Shown: positions 26,211-34,842, numbered from the stretch's first letter. The stretch is DNA of 64,000 bases from Paenibacillus riograndensis SBR5 (GCF_000981585.1 NZ_LN831776.1:5067187-5131186), one strand, 5' to 3'. Notes: generated by a model from the sequence alone, not told the origin. Numbers and translations are program-made.

Positions 26211-27281
26211 ATGAATCCTAATGATGCTGTACAGCGCAAAACTGCACTGGTTATTGGAGCGAACGGTGTGATCGGCCGCAATCTGATCGGGCACCTGGCA
26301 ACGCTTCCTGAATGGGACATTATCGGAGTTTCCCGCCGGGGCGGAGTGAACACAAGCCGTGTCCGCTATATCGCCGCCGATTTGCTCGACGCTGAAGAAA
26401 CCCGGCTGAAGCTGGGGACTCTGCCGGAGGTGACGCATATCTTCTATGCCGCTTATCAGGAACGCCCCACCTGGGCGGAGCTGGTGCCTCCGAATCTGGC
26501 CATGCTTGTGAACGCCGTAGAAGCTGTTGAGCCCGTTGCCCGCAATCTGCAGCATATCAGCCTGATGCAGGGCTATAAAGTGTATGGTGCCCATCTGGGT
26601 CCCTTCAAGACCCCTGCCCGGGAAACGGATGCCAATCACATGCCGCCGGAGTTCAATATCGATCAGCAGAACTTCCTGGAGCAGCGCCAGATAGGCAAAA
26701 CCTGGACCTGGTCGGCGATGCGGCCGTCTGTGGTCTGCGGCTTTGCACTCGGCAACCCGATGAATCTGGCCATGGTCATTGCCGTTTATGCCTCTATATC
26801 GAAGGAGCTCGGACTTCCGCTCCGGTTCCCCGGGAAGCCCGGTGCTTACCATAGCCTGCTGGAAATGACGGATGCAGGCCTGCTGGCACAGGCAACCGTC
26901 TGGGCAGCAACCGACAGCCGCTGCGCCAATCAGGCATTTAACATTACGAATGGCGATCTGTTCCGCTGGGACGAGCTCTGGCCGAAGCTTGCCGCATTTT
27001 TCGGGCTGGAGACGGCCCCTCCGCTGCCTATGTCCCTGTCAGTAGTTATGGAGGACAAGGAAGCACTGTGGAACGGGATGGTGGAGAAATACAGCCTGGA
27101 GCCGAACAGCTACCGGGATGTGTCCTCATGGGGGTTCGGAGATTTTGTATTTTCCTGGGATTATGACTTTTTTGCGGACGGGAGCAAGGCGCGGCGGTTC
27201 GGATTCCATGAGTTCATCGATACCGAAGCGATGTTTATGAACATATTTACGGACCTCCGCAGCCGGAAAGTGATCCCGTAA
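26211..27281 (+). CDS. PRISE-like SDR family NAD(P)-dependent oxidoreductase
   Basis: 356 residues of the extended/atypical SDR type. The nucleotide-binding motif reads GANGVIGRNLIGHL (near 17-30) and the active-site region GYKVYG (near 121). Overall features match the progesterone 5-beta-reductase/iridoid synthase-like (PRISE) group, whose members reduce activated C=C bonds of enones. AAGGAGAG precedes the ATG by ~10 nt. It is a single gene; the bacterial substrate is unknown. Confidence 0.82.
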   Translation: MNPNDAVQRKTALVIGANGVIGRNLIGHLATLPEWDIIGVSRRGGVNTSRVRYIAADLLDAEETRLKLGTLPEVTHIFYAAYQERPTWAELVPPNLAMLVNAVEAVEPVARNLQHISLMQGYKVYGAHLGPFKTPARETDANHMPPEFNIDQQNFLEQRQIGKTWTWSAMRPSVVCGFALGNPMNLAMVIAVYASISKELGLPLRFPGKPGAYHSLLEMTDAGLLAQATVWAATDSRCANQAFNITNGDLFRWDELWPKLAAFFGLETAPPLPMSLSVVMEDKEALWNGMVEKYSLEPNSYRDVSSWGFGDFVFSWDYDFFADGSKARRFGFHEFIDTEAMFMNIFTDLRSRKVIP

Positions 27282-27469
27282 CCAGCATCAGCAGTCCTAT
27301 TTATTGATGTCTGGCTTGGAGCAGAACACCAGCCCACGCATATTGCGAATTTCCGTCTGTAACAACATCTCCCTAACGGGGCAACAAAAAACTGGAGCTT
27401 ACAAAGTCAGAGTTCCTTTAGAACTAAGGGTAAGCTTCGCTTACCCCAAAACATATAAATCTTATCTTT

Positions 27470-27754
27470 GAACAAAACAGCTACACCGTCCTTGACTGGA
27501 TAAGGTAGCCGTTTTGGATTTCAGTTTAGCGTTGCCTGAAGAACCCTTTATGTATCCTTCGGCAATTCCAAGTGGAAAACGGTTATCTAATTTGCCCCAG
27601 CACCCTGTTCTCCACACATTAAGTGGAAAAAGGTACTCTAATTCAGCTCATTTCGCTCCTGACGAGGGAATATGGCCCAATTAAGTTTCCTTTTTCCACT
27701 TAAATCTCACAATGGTTGATTTTGGGGAGAAATAAGTTCCCTTTTTCCAACTAG
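27470..27754. repeat. Family B element, copy 2
   Basis: Left module with a hairpin (CAGCTAC/GTAGCCG, 27477-27516), then motifs of the AAGTGGAAAAAGG type forward at 27570 and 27619 and reverse at 27679 and 27731. Compared with 45893-46177, one stem pair changes from G-C to A-T. The preceding 27282-27469 holds a small perfect hairpin GGGTAAGC/GCTTACCC at 27425-27446 and no gene. Confidence 0.8.
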
Positions 27755-27851
27755 CATTTGCGAAGAAGCCGGTGAGAAAACGCTACTTGGAATTAGGATA
27801 TCTATCTAAGTTGAACTTTAGTTTTACATTGTAGGGTATGGTCGTAACTGC

Positions 27852-28010
27852 GGGGAATGTTTGGACTCCAGCCGCTGTTGTCGTAAGAATTTCTTGATTT
27901 GCACCGCCTTTAGCGGTTGAAATCCGGTGACTGTTTATGCTGAAGATAGCGAGCTTTCCTACGGAAAACTTCAGGCGGACGCATTCGCTCTGTAAGTATC
28001 CAAACTTTCC
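27852..28010. repeat. Family A element, copy 2
   Basis: GGGGAATGTTTGGACTCCAG at the left and CCAAACTTTCC at the right, with the inner stem ACCGC/GCGGT preserved. A decayed end TTAAGTTCATAATATATAG follows at 28038-28056. The middle stem is degraded. Confidence 0.75.
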
Positions 28011-28096
28011 CTCCGCACTTCTACCCTTTTTTGAATTTTTTAAGTTCATAATATATAGACCGACTGGTCTCCCAACTTTATAGTTCCCAAGATAAG

Positions 28097-28320
28097 GGCA
28101 AACTGGCCTTCGACGCTCTAACAACGGTATTTCTGCCGTTGTTTCCGGGCAAACCAGCCCTTCGACGCTCTAACAACGGCATTTCTGCCGTTATTTCCAG
28201 GCAAACCGGCCTTCGGCGGCCTAACAATGGTATTTCTGCCGTTATTTATGGGCAAACTGGCCATCGACGCTCTAACAACGGTATTTCTGTTATTATTTAT
28301 GGGCAAACTGGCCTTCGACT
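28097..28320 (+). repeat. Family C tandem repeat, 51-52-bp unit (locus 2)
   Basis: Units start at 28097, 28148, 28200, 28251 and 28302 (last partial), each beginning GGCAAAC and carrying AACAACGGNATTTCTGCCGT or a variant. The hairpin degrades in the last full unit. Open frames here are repeat artefacts. 28321-28425 shows nothing further except a single DnaA-box-like 9-mer. Confidence 0.85.
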
Positions 28321-28425
28321 ATTCTGCCACTGTTCGTTACAAATTCGTCCAAAGGTGTTTATCCCCAACTTTATACATATCTTATCCACAAGAAAAGGAA
28401 ATCATCATTTCCTGAACCACGGGGA

Positions 28426-28454
28426 AAGCCTGACCCTTCTACAGGGCCAGGCTT
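28426..28454 (-). terminator. Stem-loop at the end of the HxlR gene
   Basis: AAGCCTGGCCCT pairs with AGGGTCAGGCTT on the minus strand; only a weak T tract follows. Confidence 0.55.
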
Positions 28455-28456
28455 CA

Positions 28457-28825
28457 TTATGCTTTCGTTTGCGGCTGGGCCAGCACGGCGGCTTGATCCC
28501 CATAGACCCGCTCAATATGGGCATCGCCCCATCTGCACATCAGATGCAGGATTTCCTTCAGGCTCCAGCCGTAATCGGTCAGCTCATACTCGACCCTGGG
28601 CGGAACCTCATTGTATACGGTCCGTTTGATAACCCCATCCTCTTCCAGCTCCCTGAGCTGCTGTGTAAGCACCTTCTGGGTAATGACAGGCATCAGGCTT
28701 ATAAATTCTCCGTTGCGCTTCTTGCCGAAGGTAAGAAAGAACAAGATCACCGGCTTCCACTTGCCGCCAATCACCTCAAGCGTAGCTTCCACAGCGGTAT
28801 TATATGTTTTGATTGGTTCCGGCAT
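28457..28825 (-). CDS. HxlR-family transcriptional regulator
   Basis: 122 residues, one winged helix-turn-helix of the HxlR type: VIGGKWKPVILFFLTFGKKR, then ITQKVLTQQLRELEEDG, then the wing NEVPPRVEYELT. Family members sense electrophiles or redox state and usually control a neighbouring oxidoreductase. ATG at 28825 is placed 10 nt after GGGGG; a GTG at 28837 overlaps that site. No clear target lies next to it; the unknown gene at 28964 is transcribed in the same direction upstream. Confidence 0.88.
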   Translation of the reverse strand: MPEPIKTYNTAVEATLEVIGGKWKPVILFFLTFGKKRNGEFISLMPVITQKVLTQQLRELEEDGVIKRTVYNEVPPRVEYELTDYGWSLKEILHLMCRWGDAHIERVYGDQAAVLAQPQTKA

Positions 28826-28875
28826 GGCTGTGAACACCCCCTGCTCTAACCATAGCGCCTCGGCAGTCCACTGGC

Positions 28876-28970
28876 AAGCTCAAGCTGCGCCGAAGAAGCT
28901 ACCACTTACATTTCGCATCCCTCCGCTAAACAAGCTCAAGCAGCAGCACAGCAGAGCCACCACTTACATC
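28876..28970. repeat. Direct repeat between unknown gene and HxlR gene
   Basis: AAGCTCAAGC...CTACCACTTACAT (about 28876-28911) recurs as AAGCTCAAGC...CCACCACTTACAT (about 28930-28970). The second copy contains the stop codon of the upstream gene. Confidence 0.5.
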
Positions 28971-29743
28971 AGACCGTACCCCCGCTGAACCAGCTCATCG
29001 TGCTCACTCCTGCGTTCTCCGTATTTCAGCATCCGTGCGGCCGACTCCTCCTGCTTCATGAACACGGACAACAGCCGCACGTAATCAAGGGATTCCGGGA
29101 GCGGAATCCCTGCTCCGTCAAAAATATGCTGGCGGCCGTCCAGCAGAGAATAAACCTCCACCTTATCGGCCGGCATTCCGTACGCCTGATGACAAAACAC
29201 ATTCGCCATGTGCAGGAATCCGGTGATCACTTCATCATTTCCGCTCACCATAAGTTTCTGGATGCTGAGGCAGCGGCCCGGGACTGCAGAATTCCAGGCC
29301 AGCTGAAAAATCATCGCCAGCTCAATGCCCAGCTCCGGCACCGGCACATGCCACTGCTCATAGAGCAGCACCGGAATGTCCTGCAGGTGATTGACACTGG
29401 CTCTTCGCATCAGCTCATCGGTGACCGCCGTCTTGACCTCCCAATAGTGCATGAGCGAAGGAAAAGCATCCCCTTTGGGAGGCCAGCGGCGCTCCAGCAG
29501 GAACTGGATTGGCGTCTCCCTCCGCACCTCCGGCTGGAGACTATAGAAATCATTCAGCGTATGCCCTACCGCATACTGCACCTGCTGCCTCCAGCGCGGA
29601 AGCCCGGTGGCCGCCGTCCCGCTGCCGGAAGCCTCCGCTCCGCCCAGCATAATATGCTCCATGCGGAAATCATTCAGCCGGCTGAATTGGACGGCCGGTG
29701 CTTCGCTTCTTCCTGCTGTCCTGCTTCCCGCCGCGCCGCCCAT
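28964..29743 (-). CDS. Protein of unknown function, coupled to flavodoxin
   Basis: 259 residues; I do not recognise the family. It has no signal peptide or membrane segment. Notable segments are SLQPEVRRETPIQFLLERRW near the middle and VLLYEQWHVPVPELGIELAM. The start is uncertain: the ATG at 29743 lies 2 nt after the flavodoxin stop and suggests translational coupling, although no good ribosome binding site is seen. It may be part of the Fur-controlled flavodoxin transcript, giving a possible iron-starvation role. The 3' end runs into a short direct repeat. Confidence 0.65.
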   Translation of the reverse strand: MGGAAGSRTAGRSEAPAVQFSRLNDFRMEHIMLGGAEASGSGTAATGLPRWRQQVQYAVGHTLNDFYSLQPEVRRETPIQFLLERRWPPKGDAFPSLMHYWEVKTAVTDELMRRASVNHLQDIPVLLYEQWHVPVPELGIELAMIFQLAWNSAVPGRCLSIQKLMVSGNDEVITGFLHMANVFCHQAYGMPADKVEVYSLLDGRQHIFDGAGIPLPESLDYVRLLSVFMKQEESAARMLKYGERRSEHDELVQRGYGLM

Positions 29744-29745
29744 TC

Positions 29746-30198
29746 TCAGGATACCGCCGCGCAGGTTTCGATGAATTGGCGGCCGAAGCTGCGGCAAGCT
29801 TCTTTTTCCGCAGCATTGGGTCCGTATTCAATCTTCAGACTTTCCTGGACAATCTCCGCCCCGCGCTCCCGCAGCTTCTCTTCGATCTGATTCACGGCAC
29901 CGCAATATATTTCATAGCCGGTATCTCCACTGCCGAAGGCTGCTGCCTTGCAAGCTGTCAAATCCAGCTCATCCATCTCTTCGTAGAAATCCAGGAATTC
30001 ATCCGGCAGCTCGCCATCCCCCCAGGTATATGCGCCCAGCAGCACACCCTCATAGGCTTTGATCTCATCCGCATTGCAGTCCGTGACCGATTTCAGCACA
30101 GCCTCACCGCCTGCCTGGCGAATGCCTTCCACAATCAGTTCAGCGATTTCTTCCGTGTTGCCAGTCAAGCTGGCATATGCCACAAGCACCTTAGCCAT
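29746..30198 (-). CDS. Flavodoxin, YkuN/YkuP-like
   Basis: 150 residues, a standard short- to long-chain flavodoxin. The FMN phosphate loop is SLTGNTEE (residues 10-17), with the FMN-stacking region GAYTWGDGELPDEF (near 55) and GSGDTGYEIYCGAV (near 90). It carries electrons in place of ferredoxin when iron is scarce. A Fur box covers its promoter spacer at 30330-30348, as with the Fur-regulated flavodoxins of B. subtilis. GGGAGG precedes the ATG by 9 nt. Confidence 0.93.
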   Translation of the reverse strand: MAKVLVAYASLTGNTEEIAELIVEGIRQAGGEAVLKSVTDCNADEIKAYEGVLLGAYTWGDGELPDEFLDFYEEMDELDLTACKAAAFGSGDTGYEIYCGAVNQIEEKLRERGAEIVQESLKIEYGPNAAEKEACRSFGRQFIETCAAVS

Positions 30199-30320
30199 GT
30201 ATAGGTTCCTCCCAAAGTTAACATTTAATTTGTCCGAAAATTCAAGCCGGAACTCCGAAATGTGAGGTGGAATTCAAACAGAAATTCAAGCTCAAATCAA
30301 TCCCATGTATTGCTAACCCC

Positions 30321-30350
30321 ATTCTATTTGATAATGATTCTCATTGTCAA
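30321..30350 (-). promoter_or_regulatory. Fur-controlled promoter of the flavodoxin gene
   Basis: Minus strand: -35 TTGACA (30345-30350), 18-bp spacer, -10 TAGAAT (30321-30326). The 19-bp Fur box GATAATGATTCTCATTGTC on the plus strand (30330-30348) fills the spacer; it matches the 7-1-7 consensus with one mismatch per arm or fewer. Confidence 0.85.
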
Positions 30351-30353
30351 TAC

Positions 30354-30415
30354 AAAAAAGCAGTAAACACGGTCCCCCGGTTCACCAACCGGATAGAGCC
30401 CGCATTTACCGCTTC
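30354..30415 (-). terminator. Terminator of the VOC gene
   Basis: AGCGGTAAA pairs with TTTACTGCT around an inner CCGGTT/AACCGG hairpin, followed by TTTTTTG on the minus strand. Confidence 0.7.
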
Positions 30416-30445
30416 AGTATGATCTCTGATGGCGTAGTTATGGGT

Positions 30446-30814
30446 TCAACAATATGCGCCTTCCAGCAAAGTAATTCCATTGCCGTCCGGGTCACGGAAA
30501 TTCATTTCCTTGCCCCCATACTCCATGGTGGCCGGCGGCTGGCAGTCCAGCCCTCTCGCCTTAAGCTGCTCATAGGTTTCATCCAGGCTGCTGCAGGAGA
30601 ATACCAGATTCACAACACCCGTAGTGTGCTTGCCCCATTTGTTCTCATTCCAGATAATCAGTCCCGGCTGTCCCTTGTCAAAACCGATCTTGGCCCCGTC
30701 ATAATTGCCAAACCCCTCAAACGGAACTGGAACCCCGAGCAGCTCCGCATAAAATTTTGCCAAAGCGGCCGTATCCTTAGTATACAGGTTAATGCCTTCA
30801 AAAGAAGAAATCAT
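30446..30814 (-). CDS. VOC/glyoxalase-fold protein
   Basis: 122 residues, paired beta-alpha-beta-beta-beta units. YTKDTAALAKFYAELLG starts the fold, and it ends with the typical NFRDPDGNGITLLEG. ATG at 30814 has AAGGAG 9 nt upstream; an open frame extends to 30913 but lacks a ribosome binding site. The putative metal ligands of glyoxalase I are only partly kept, so activity is unknown. It is followed by a terminator and lies downstream of an AraC regulator gene in the same orientation. Confidence 0.87.
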   Translation of the reverse strand: MISSFEGINLYTKDTAALAKFYAELLGVPVPFEGFGNYDGAKIGFDKGQPGLIIWNENKWGKHTTGVVNLVFSCSSLDETYEQLKARGLDCQPPATMEYGGKEMNFRDPDGNGITLLEGAYC

Positions 30815-30913
30815 CTGTTCGCACTCCTTCAAGATTATTTTCTTAGCTGCACATTGGCCCGCTGAACATAGTGTACTTGCTTTTGGAGTTATTGTATTGC
30901 AAAAAAACGACAT

Positions 30914-31780
30914 CTACCTCCGCGCATAGGCCAAAGCCTCCAGCGGCGTTTTTCCGGCAAATTTCTTGAAGCTGTTGATCATATGCGACTGGTGGGTGTA
31001 ACGGTAATCGTAAACCATATCCAGCATTGCCTTGCGGGGCGGGGGCGACAGATACAAGTCCAGCCATACATTTTGAAACCGGACCAGATCCGCAGTCTTT
31101 TTGGGCGTAAGGCCGATATATTCACGAAAAAGCCTCTCCAGCTGCCTGCTGCTCACCCCTGCGCTGTTCTCAAGCTCTCTGGCGTTAACCACGCCTCTGT
31201 GCCTAAGAATACTGTAGACGGCATTCATCATGCTGTCAGGGCCGCCCCGGGTCCTCCGGTCCAGACGCTTCAGCAGGTAATTTTCTGCCGCAGCGATGCA
31301 ATCTGTAAATGTACGGGAAGCTTGAAGCCTGTGGCCCAATTCTTCGCGGAATGAGCCAAAATAGTGCTCCACCGGAACATGTACATTAAGCACATCCCTG
31401 AGATGCTCGTCCGCGAACAAATGCACCGCCCAGAAATGAAACCGGATGGCAAAATACAGCTTGCCGGTGGGCTGACCAGCTTGTCCCGTTTCAAACGGGG
31501 CATCATTGATTCCGCAAAATACCCCTCCGGCTTCACCTGCAGCCGCATCCCATTCCCATATAATATCCATACATGTATCTGGTATAATCACTTCCGGCTC
31601 CTGAGTCAGGGAGACTTGCCCAACAAGGGGCGTCCCGGGTTCGAATGCACCTGCCTGCTGCAGCGCCGCACTGCCCCAGAAGCAGCGGATATAGGGCCGC
31701 AAGGCCCGGCAAGGCAGAATCTCACTGGCCCCCGCCGGGTTGGCCGTAATCGGATAATACAGCTCCGAGAGGTCATACAT
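30914..31780 (-). CDS. AraC-family transcriptional regulator
   Basis: 288 residues. The N-terminal sensing domain (~1-150) includes the RALRPYIRCFWGS and PDTCMDIIWEWD stretches seen in the DUF6597-type group. The C-terminal double helix-turn-helix includes NARELENSAGVSSRQLERLF and YRYTHQSHMINSFKKFAGKTP split between the two helices. ATG at 31780 has GGAGG 9 nt upstream. A possible promoter (TTTGCC-17-TATAAT) ends at 31923. Target and effector unknown; the downstream VOC gene is a candidate. Confidence 0.87.
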   Translation of the reverse strand: MYDLSELYYPITANPAGASEILPCRALRPYIRCFWGSAALQQAGAFEPGTPLVGQVSLTQEPEVIIPDTCMDIIWEWDAAAGEAGGVFCGINDAPFETGQAGQPTGKLYFAIRFHFWAVHLFADEHLRDVLNVHVPVEHYFGSFREELGHRLQASRTFTDCIAAAENYLLKRLDRRTRGGPDSMMNAVYSILRHRGVVNARELENSAGVSSRQLERLFREYIGLTPKKTADLVRFQNVWLDLYLSPPPRKAMLDMVYDYRYTHQSHMINSFKKFAGKTPLEALAYARR

Positions 31781-31983
31781 CACCTTCCGCCTCCATTCCG
31801 AATCTAATCCGATCATACACAATCACCGCCGGAAGCGCCAGAATTACAACGGCTTCGGACTCTTTTCCGGCTTCTTTTTATTGCTGTCTAATTCTATTGG
31901 CTTCCATGTTTAGGGTGGAAATATTATACACTCCGGGGCAATGGGGCAAAATGTGAATAGTCGCAGCTTTGCAACCATTTTGT

Positions 31984-32013
31984 TTGTAGCCGCAAGGAAA
32001 AATGTTGTACAAT
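31984..32013 (+). promoter_or_regulatory. Promoter of the methyltransferase-pseudouridine synthase pair
   Basis: -35 TTGTAG (31984-31989), 18-bp spacer, -10 TACAAT (32008-32013), 36 bp before the ATG. Confidence 0.6.
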
Positions 32014-32048
32014 AAAGGCTAAATGACTTTTTGAAGGATGGATAAGAG

Positions 32049-32912
32049 ATGTATATAGCAAGTGATTGGAAGGACTACGAGGTCATCGATACCGGAGGCG
32101 GAGAAAAGCTGGAGCGCTGGGGAGACATTATTCTCCGCCGGCCTGACCCGCAAATCATCTGGCCGCTGGCCCATGAGACGGCAAAATGGCGCGATGTGCA
32201 TGGACACTACCACCGCAGCTCCGCCGGAGGCGGGCAATGGGAAATGAAGAAAACCATTCCGGACAACTGGAAAATCAGCTATGGCAAGCTGAAATTCCAT
32301 CTGCGCCCGACCAACTTCAAGCATACCGGCCTATTCCCCGAGCAGGCGGCCAACTGGCGCTGGATGATGGACAAGATCGCTGAAGCGGGCCGTCCGGTTT
32401 CCGTGCTTAATCTTTTTGCTTACACGGGCGGCGCTACTGTCGCAGCAGCCAGCGCAGGAGCTTCCGTCGTGCATGTGGATGCCGCCAAAGGCATGGTTCA
32501 ATGGGCGAAGGAAAATGTGCAGCTCTCCGGACTGGCTGAACGTCCGGTCCGCTTTATTACCGACGATGTCTTCAAATTCGTACAGCGTGAGCAGCGCCGC
32601 GGCAGCAAGTATGACGCAATCATCATGGACCCGCCTTCCTACGGCAGAGGACCCGGCGGCGAAATGTGGAAACTGGAGGCGAGCCTGTATCCGTTCCTGG
32701 AGAGCTGCCTGGAAATAATGAGCGACCGGCCGCTGTTCATGCTCATCAACTCCTACACCACCGGCATTTCGCCAACGGTTCTCCGCAACATGCTCTCGAT
32801 GACGATGGGCAAGCGTTATGGCGGCAAGCTCACCTCCGGTGAAATCGGCCTGCCGATTACCGCCTCCGGGATGAATCTGCCCTGCGGAATTTTAGGCCGC
32901 TGGGAGGCGTAA
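32049..32912 (+). CDS. Class I SAM-dependent methyltransferase (RlmI/RlmK-like)
   Basis: 287 residues. The SAM-binding motif is LNLFAYTGGATVAAASAGA (near 119-137) with the acidic HVDAAKGMVQWAKEN following, and motif IV DPPSYGRG (near 196) is of the kind found in rRNA m5C/m2G and related methyltransferases. No PUA domain is present at the N-terminus. It is followed after 3 nt by an RluA-type pseudouridine synthase, so both probably modify rRNA. The exact target base is unknown. Confidence 0.88.
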   Translation: MYIASDWKDYEVIDTGGGEKLERWGDIILRRPDPQIIWPLAHETAKWRDVHGHYHRSSAGGGQWEMKKTIPDNWKISYGKLKFHLRPTNFKHTGLFPEQAANWRWMMDKIAEAGRPVSVLNLFAYTGGATVAAASAGASVVHVDAAKGMVQWAKENVQLSGLAERPVRFITDDVFKFVQREQRRGSKYDAIIMDPPSYGRGPGGEMWKLEASLYPFLESCLEIMSDRPLFMLINSYTTGISPTVLRNMLSMTMGKRYGGKLTSGEIGLPITASGMNLPCGILGRWEA

Positions 32913-32915
32913 GCC

Positions 32916-33662
32916 ATGCCAGGAATAATACCCGGTGCATCCGGGGATTCCGGCAGCGGAAGCTCCCGGTTCGAAATCCTGTACGAAGACAACCATTTGC
33001 TCGGCATAGTGAAGCCCGTTAATATTCCTGTGCAGGAGGACGCTACAGGAGATCCCGATCTGCTCAGCCTGCTGAAGGAAGATGTGAAGGAACGCTTTCA
33101 TAAACCGGGCAATGTCTACATGGGTCTGGTCCATCGGCTAGACCGGCCGGTTGGCGGGGCGATGATTTTTGCCAAGACCTCGAAAGCCGCTTCCCGGCTG
33201 TCCGAGAGCGTCCGTTCCCATAGCTTCCACAAAGTATATTTGACTGTGGTTCATGGAAAACCTCCTGCCGCGCAGGGCCGTCTGGTCCACACGCTGCTGA
33301 AGGATGCCAAGACCAACACGGTCACGATTGTCCGCAAAGGCACACCCGGCGGCAAGGAGGCCATTCTGGATTATACGGTGATCGGCAGCGCCGAAGGTTA
33401 CAGTCTGCTGAAGATTGACCTGCTTACCGGACGTTCCCACCAGATCCGCGTACAGCTAAGCGGCATCCGGTGCCCCCTGTATGGTGACCAGAAATACGGA
33501 GCCGCTGTCAATAAGCCGGGCCAGCAGATTGCTCTGTGGTCTGCAGTCGTCGGCTTTCCGCATCCCGTGACCAAAGAGGAAATTGAACTGATCTCTCTGC
33601 CCCCGCAGACTCATCCGTGGAGCCTGTGGTCACAGCATATACAAAAGCAGGCCATCCTTTAA
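32916..33662 (+). CDS. RluA-family pseudouridine synthase
   Basis: 248 residues. The catalytic motif HRLDRPVGG (Asp near residue 72) and the RluA signature LLTGRSHQIRVQL are present; there is no N-terminal S4 domain. It converts uridine to pseudouridine in rRNA or tRNA. ATG is 8 nt after GGGAGG and 3 nt after the methyltransferase stop. The strong terminator overlaps the stop codon. Confidence 0.92.
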   Translation: MPGIIPGASGDSGSGSSRFEILYEDNHLLGIVKPVNIPVQEDATGDPDLLSLLKEDVKERFHKPGNVYMGLVHRLDRPVGGAMIFAKTSKAASRLSESVRSHSFHKVYLTVVHGKPPAAQGRLVHTLLKDAKTNTVTIVRKGTPGGKEAILDYTVIGSAEGYSLLKIDLLTGRSHQIRVQLSGIRCPLYGDQKYGAAVNKPGQQIALWSAVVGFPHPVTKEEIELISLPPQTHPWSLWSQHIQKQAIL

Positions 33663-33678
33663 CGGAGGCCTGCTTTTT
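33643..33678 (+). terminator. Rho-independent terminator of the rRNA-modification operon
   Basis: AAAAGCAGGCC pairs with GGCCTGCTTTT and ends in a T run; the RluA stop codon lies in the loop. Confidence 0.9.
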
Positions 33679-33756
33679 GTATATAGTTTCTTTTGTTCAA
33701 ATAGATCAGATTCATCTTTTTCGGTGAATAAAAACTTGGAGCTTACGAAGCCCAGT

Positions 33757-33898
33757 TTGTTGTATGATCTGCAAGATTTTTGCCCATTATGAGTGCTTTG
33801 AGCGAAGATTGTTGTACATGGTGCAATATCTTTACCCATTTGAAGTGCCTAGAGCCCATATTGTTGTACATGGTGCAAGCTTCCCGCCTATAATACGA
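33757..33898. repeat. Family D tandem repeat, 52-bp unit
   Basis: Units start at 33757, 33809 and 33861 (last partial), each with TTGTTGTA and a GCAAGATTTTTGCCCATTA-like stretch. The period nearly equals that of family C, but the sequence is unrelated. Confidence 0.8.
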
Positions 33899-33939
33899 GG
33901 TTAGGAGCATTGCTGGTGTGTGGCTTACGCCGGTGTCCT

Positions 33940-34185
33940 TAGCGGGCACATTACCGTTCCGTTCCCTTCCCTCGTTTGGATGCGGACAGCAGATCCGTTA
34001 ATGAGGCAGATCTGGCGATTTCATAGCTCAAGCGGACACAGATTCCGTTATTTGACCAGCCCTCCCTCATTTTGGGCCCGAAAGAACAATATAATGGCTC
34101 CTGAGTCAGAATGATCCGGAAAAGGTGTGTTTTTCTCAAAATAACGTCTTCTCTGTCCACTTCATGCTGCAGATGGAACCGCTTG
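33940..34185. repeat. Family E element, copy 1
   Basis: Motifs related to GGACAGNRGAGCCGTTAT: forward at 33984-34002 and 34034-34053, reverse at 34091-34107 and 34139-34158. The same order occurs at 46195-46440. The remainder of 33679-34245 holds no gene. Confidence 0.75.
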
Positions 34186-34245
34186 CTTCTGCACCGTCGG
34201 CACCTTTCAATTTATCAACTTTTTTGTATTGCTTGAAAACACATC

Positions 34246-34677
34246 TTAGGGGGTTGAGCCCTCCGGTGTTGGAGCGACGACCATTTTTCCCATCAGATAG
34301 AGCAGGAGCTGCTGGTTATGGGAGGAAATCGGGTCCAGTGCTTCGGCAAAAAAATCACTGCGGATCTGAAGCCCGCGCTCAGTCTCCCGCTTGCCCGTCT
34401 CCGTGATGCTTACCCATACAATCCGCCGGTCGGCAGCATCACGCTCCCGGACAATCAGGCCATGCTTCTCCATCCGGTCCAGCAGCATCGTTACCGCTGC
34501 CGGGCTGGTCGCCAGATGCGGAGCCAGATCGGAAGGCTTCATCGCGTCACGTTCCTGCAGTAATTCCAGTACGGTGAGTTGGGCATCTGTAAGTGTAGGG
34601 GCAAGGTTGCTATCCATATGTAACTTGTAATCCTTCAATAATTTATGCCAGATCTTACTGAATTCAGTGGAGTGCAC
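34246..34677 (-). CDS. MarR-family transcriptional regulator
   Basis: 143 residues, winged helix-turn-helix: LTDAQLTVLELLQERDAMKP, DLAPHLATSPAAVTMLLDRME, wing RERDAADRRIVWVSITETG. The wing DRR is typical. GTG at 34677 is 7 nt after GGAAGG. It is monocistronic between repeats and parC; the controlled gene is not adjacent. MarR proteins commonly sense phenolics or oxidants. Confidence 0.9.
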   Translation of the reverse strand: MHSTEFSKIWHKLLKDYKLHMDSNLAPTLTDAQLTVLELLQERDAMKPSDLAPHLATSPAAVTMLLDRMEKHGLIVRERDAADRRIVWVSITETGKRETERGLQIRSDFFAEALDPISSHNQQLLLYLMGKMVVAPTPEGSTP

Positions 34678-34842
34678 ACTTATTCCTTCCTTTCTAGATC
34701 AATAGGGATGGTATCCTGTCGGGACGCTATAACTACATTTTCGCGAGATAACTTCCATTTCCTGCAAAAGAAAAAAATAAATAGCCCGCTGCCAGCTAAA
34801 AATGAATCCTTTGGACTATGATTCTGGTACTGCGGGTATACC

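Noticed and set aside
27425..27446. Perfect hairpin GGGTAAGC/GCTTACCC as a terminator for the PRISE-like gene
   Set aside because: No T tract follows on the plus strand, and it lies about 140 bp past the stop codon; left as an unexplained hairpin.
28382..28390. DnaA-box-like TTATCCACA with a near-match at 28359
   Set aside because: Only one perfect box and no dnaA/dnaN, AT-rich unwinding region or cluster, so no origin is claimed.
33739..33949. Short minus-strand frames of similar peptide sequence
   Set aside because: They are translations of the 52-bp family D units.
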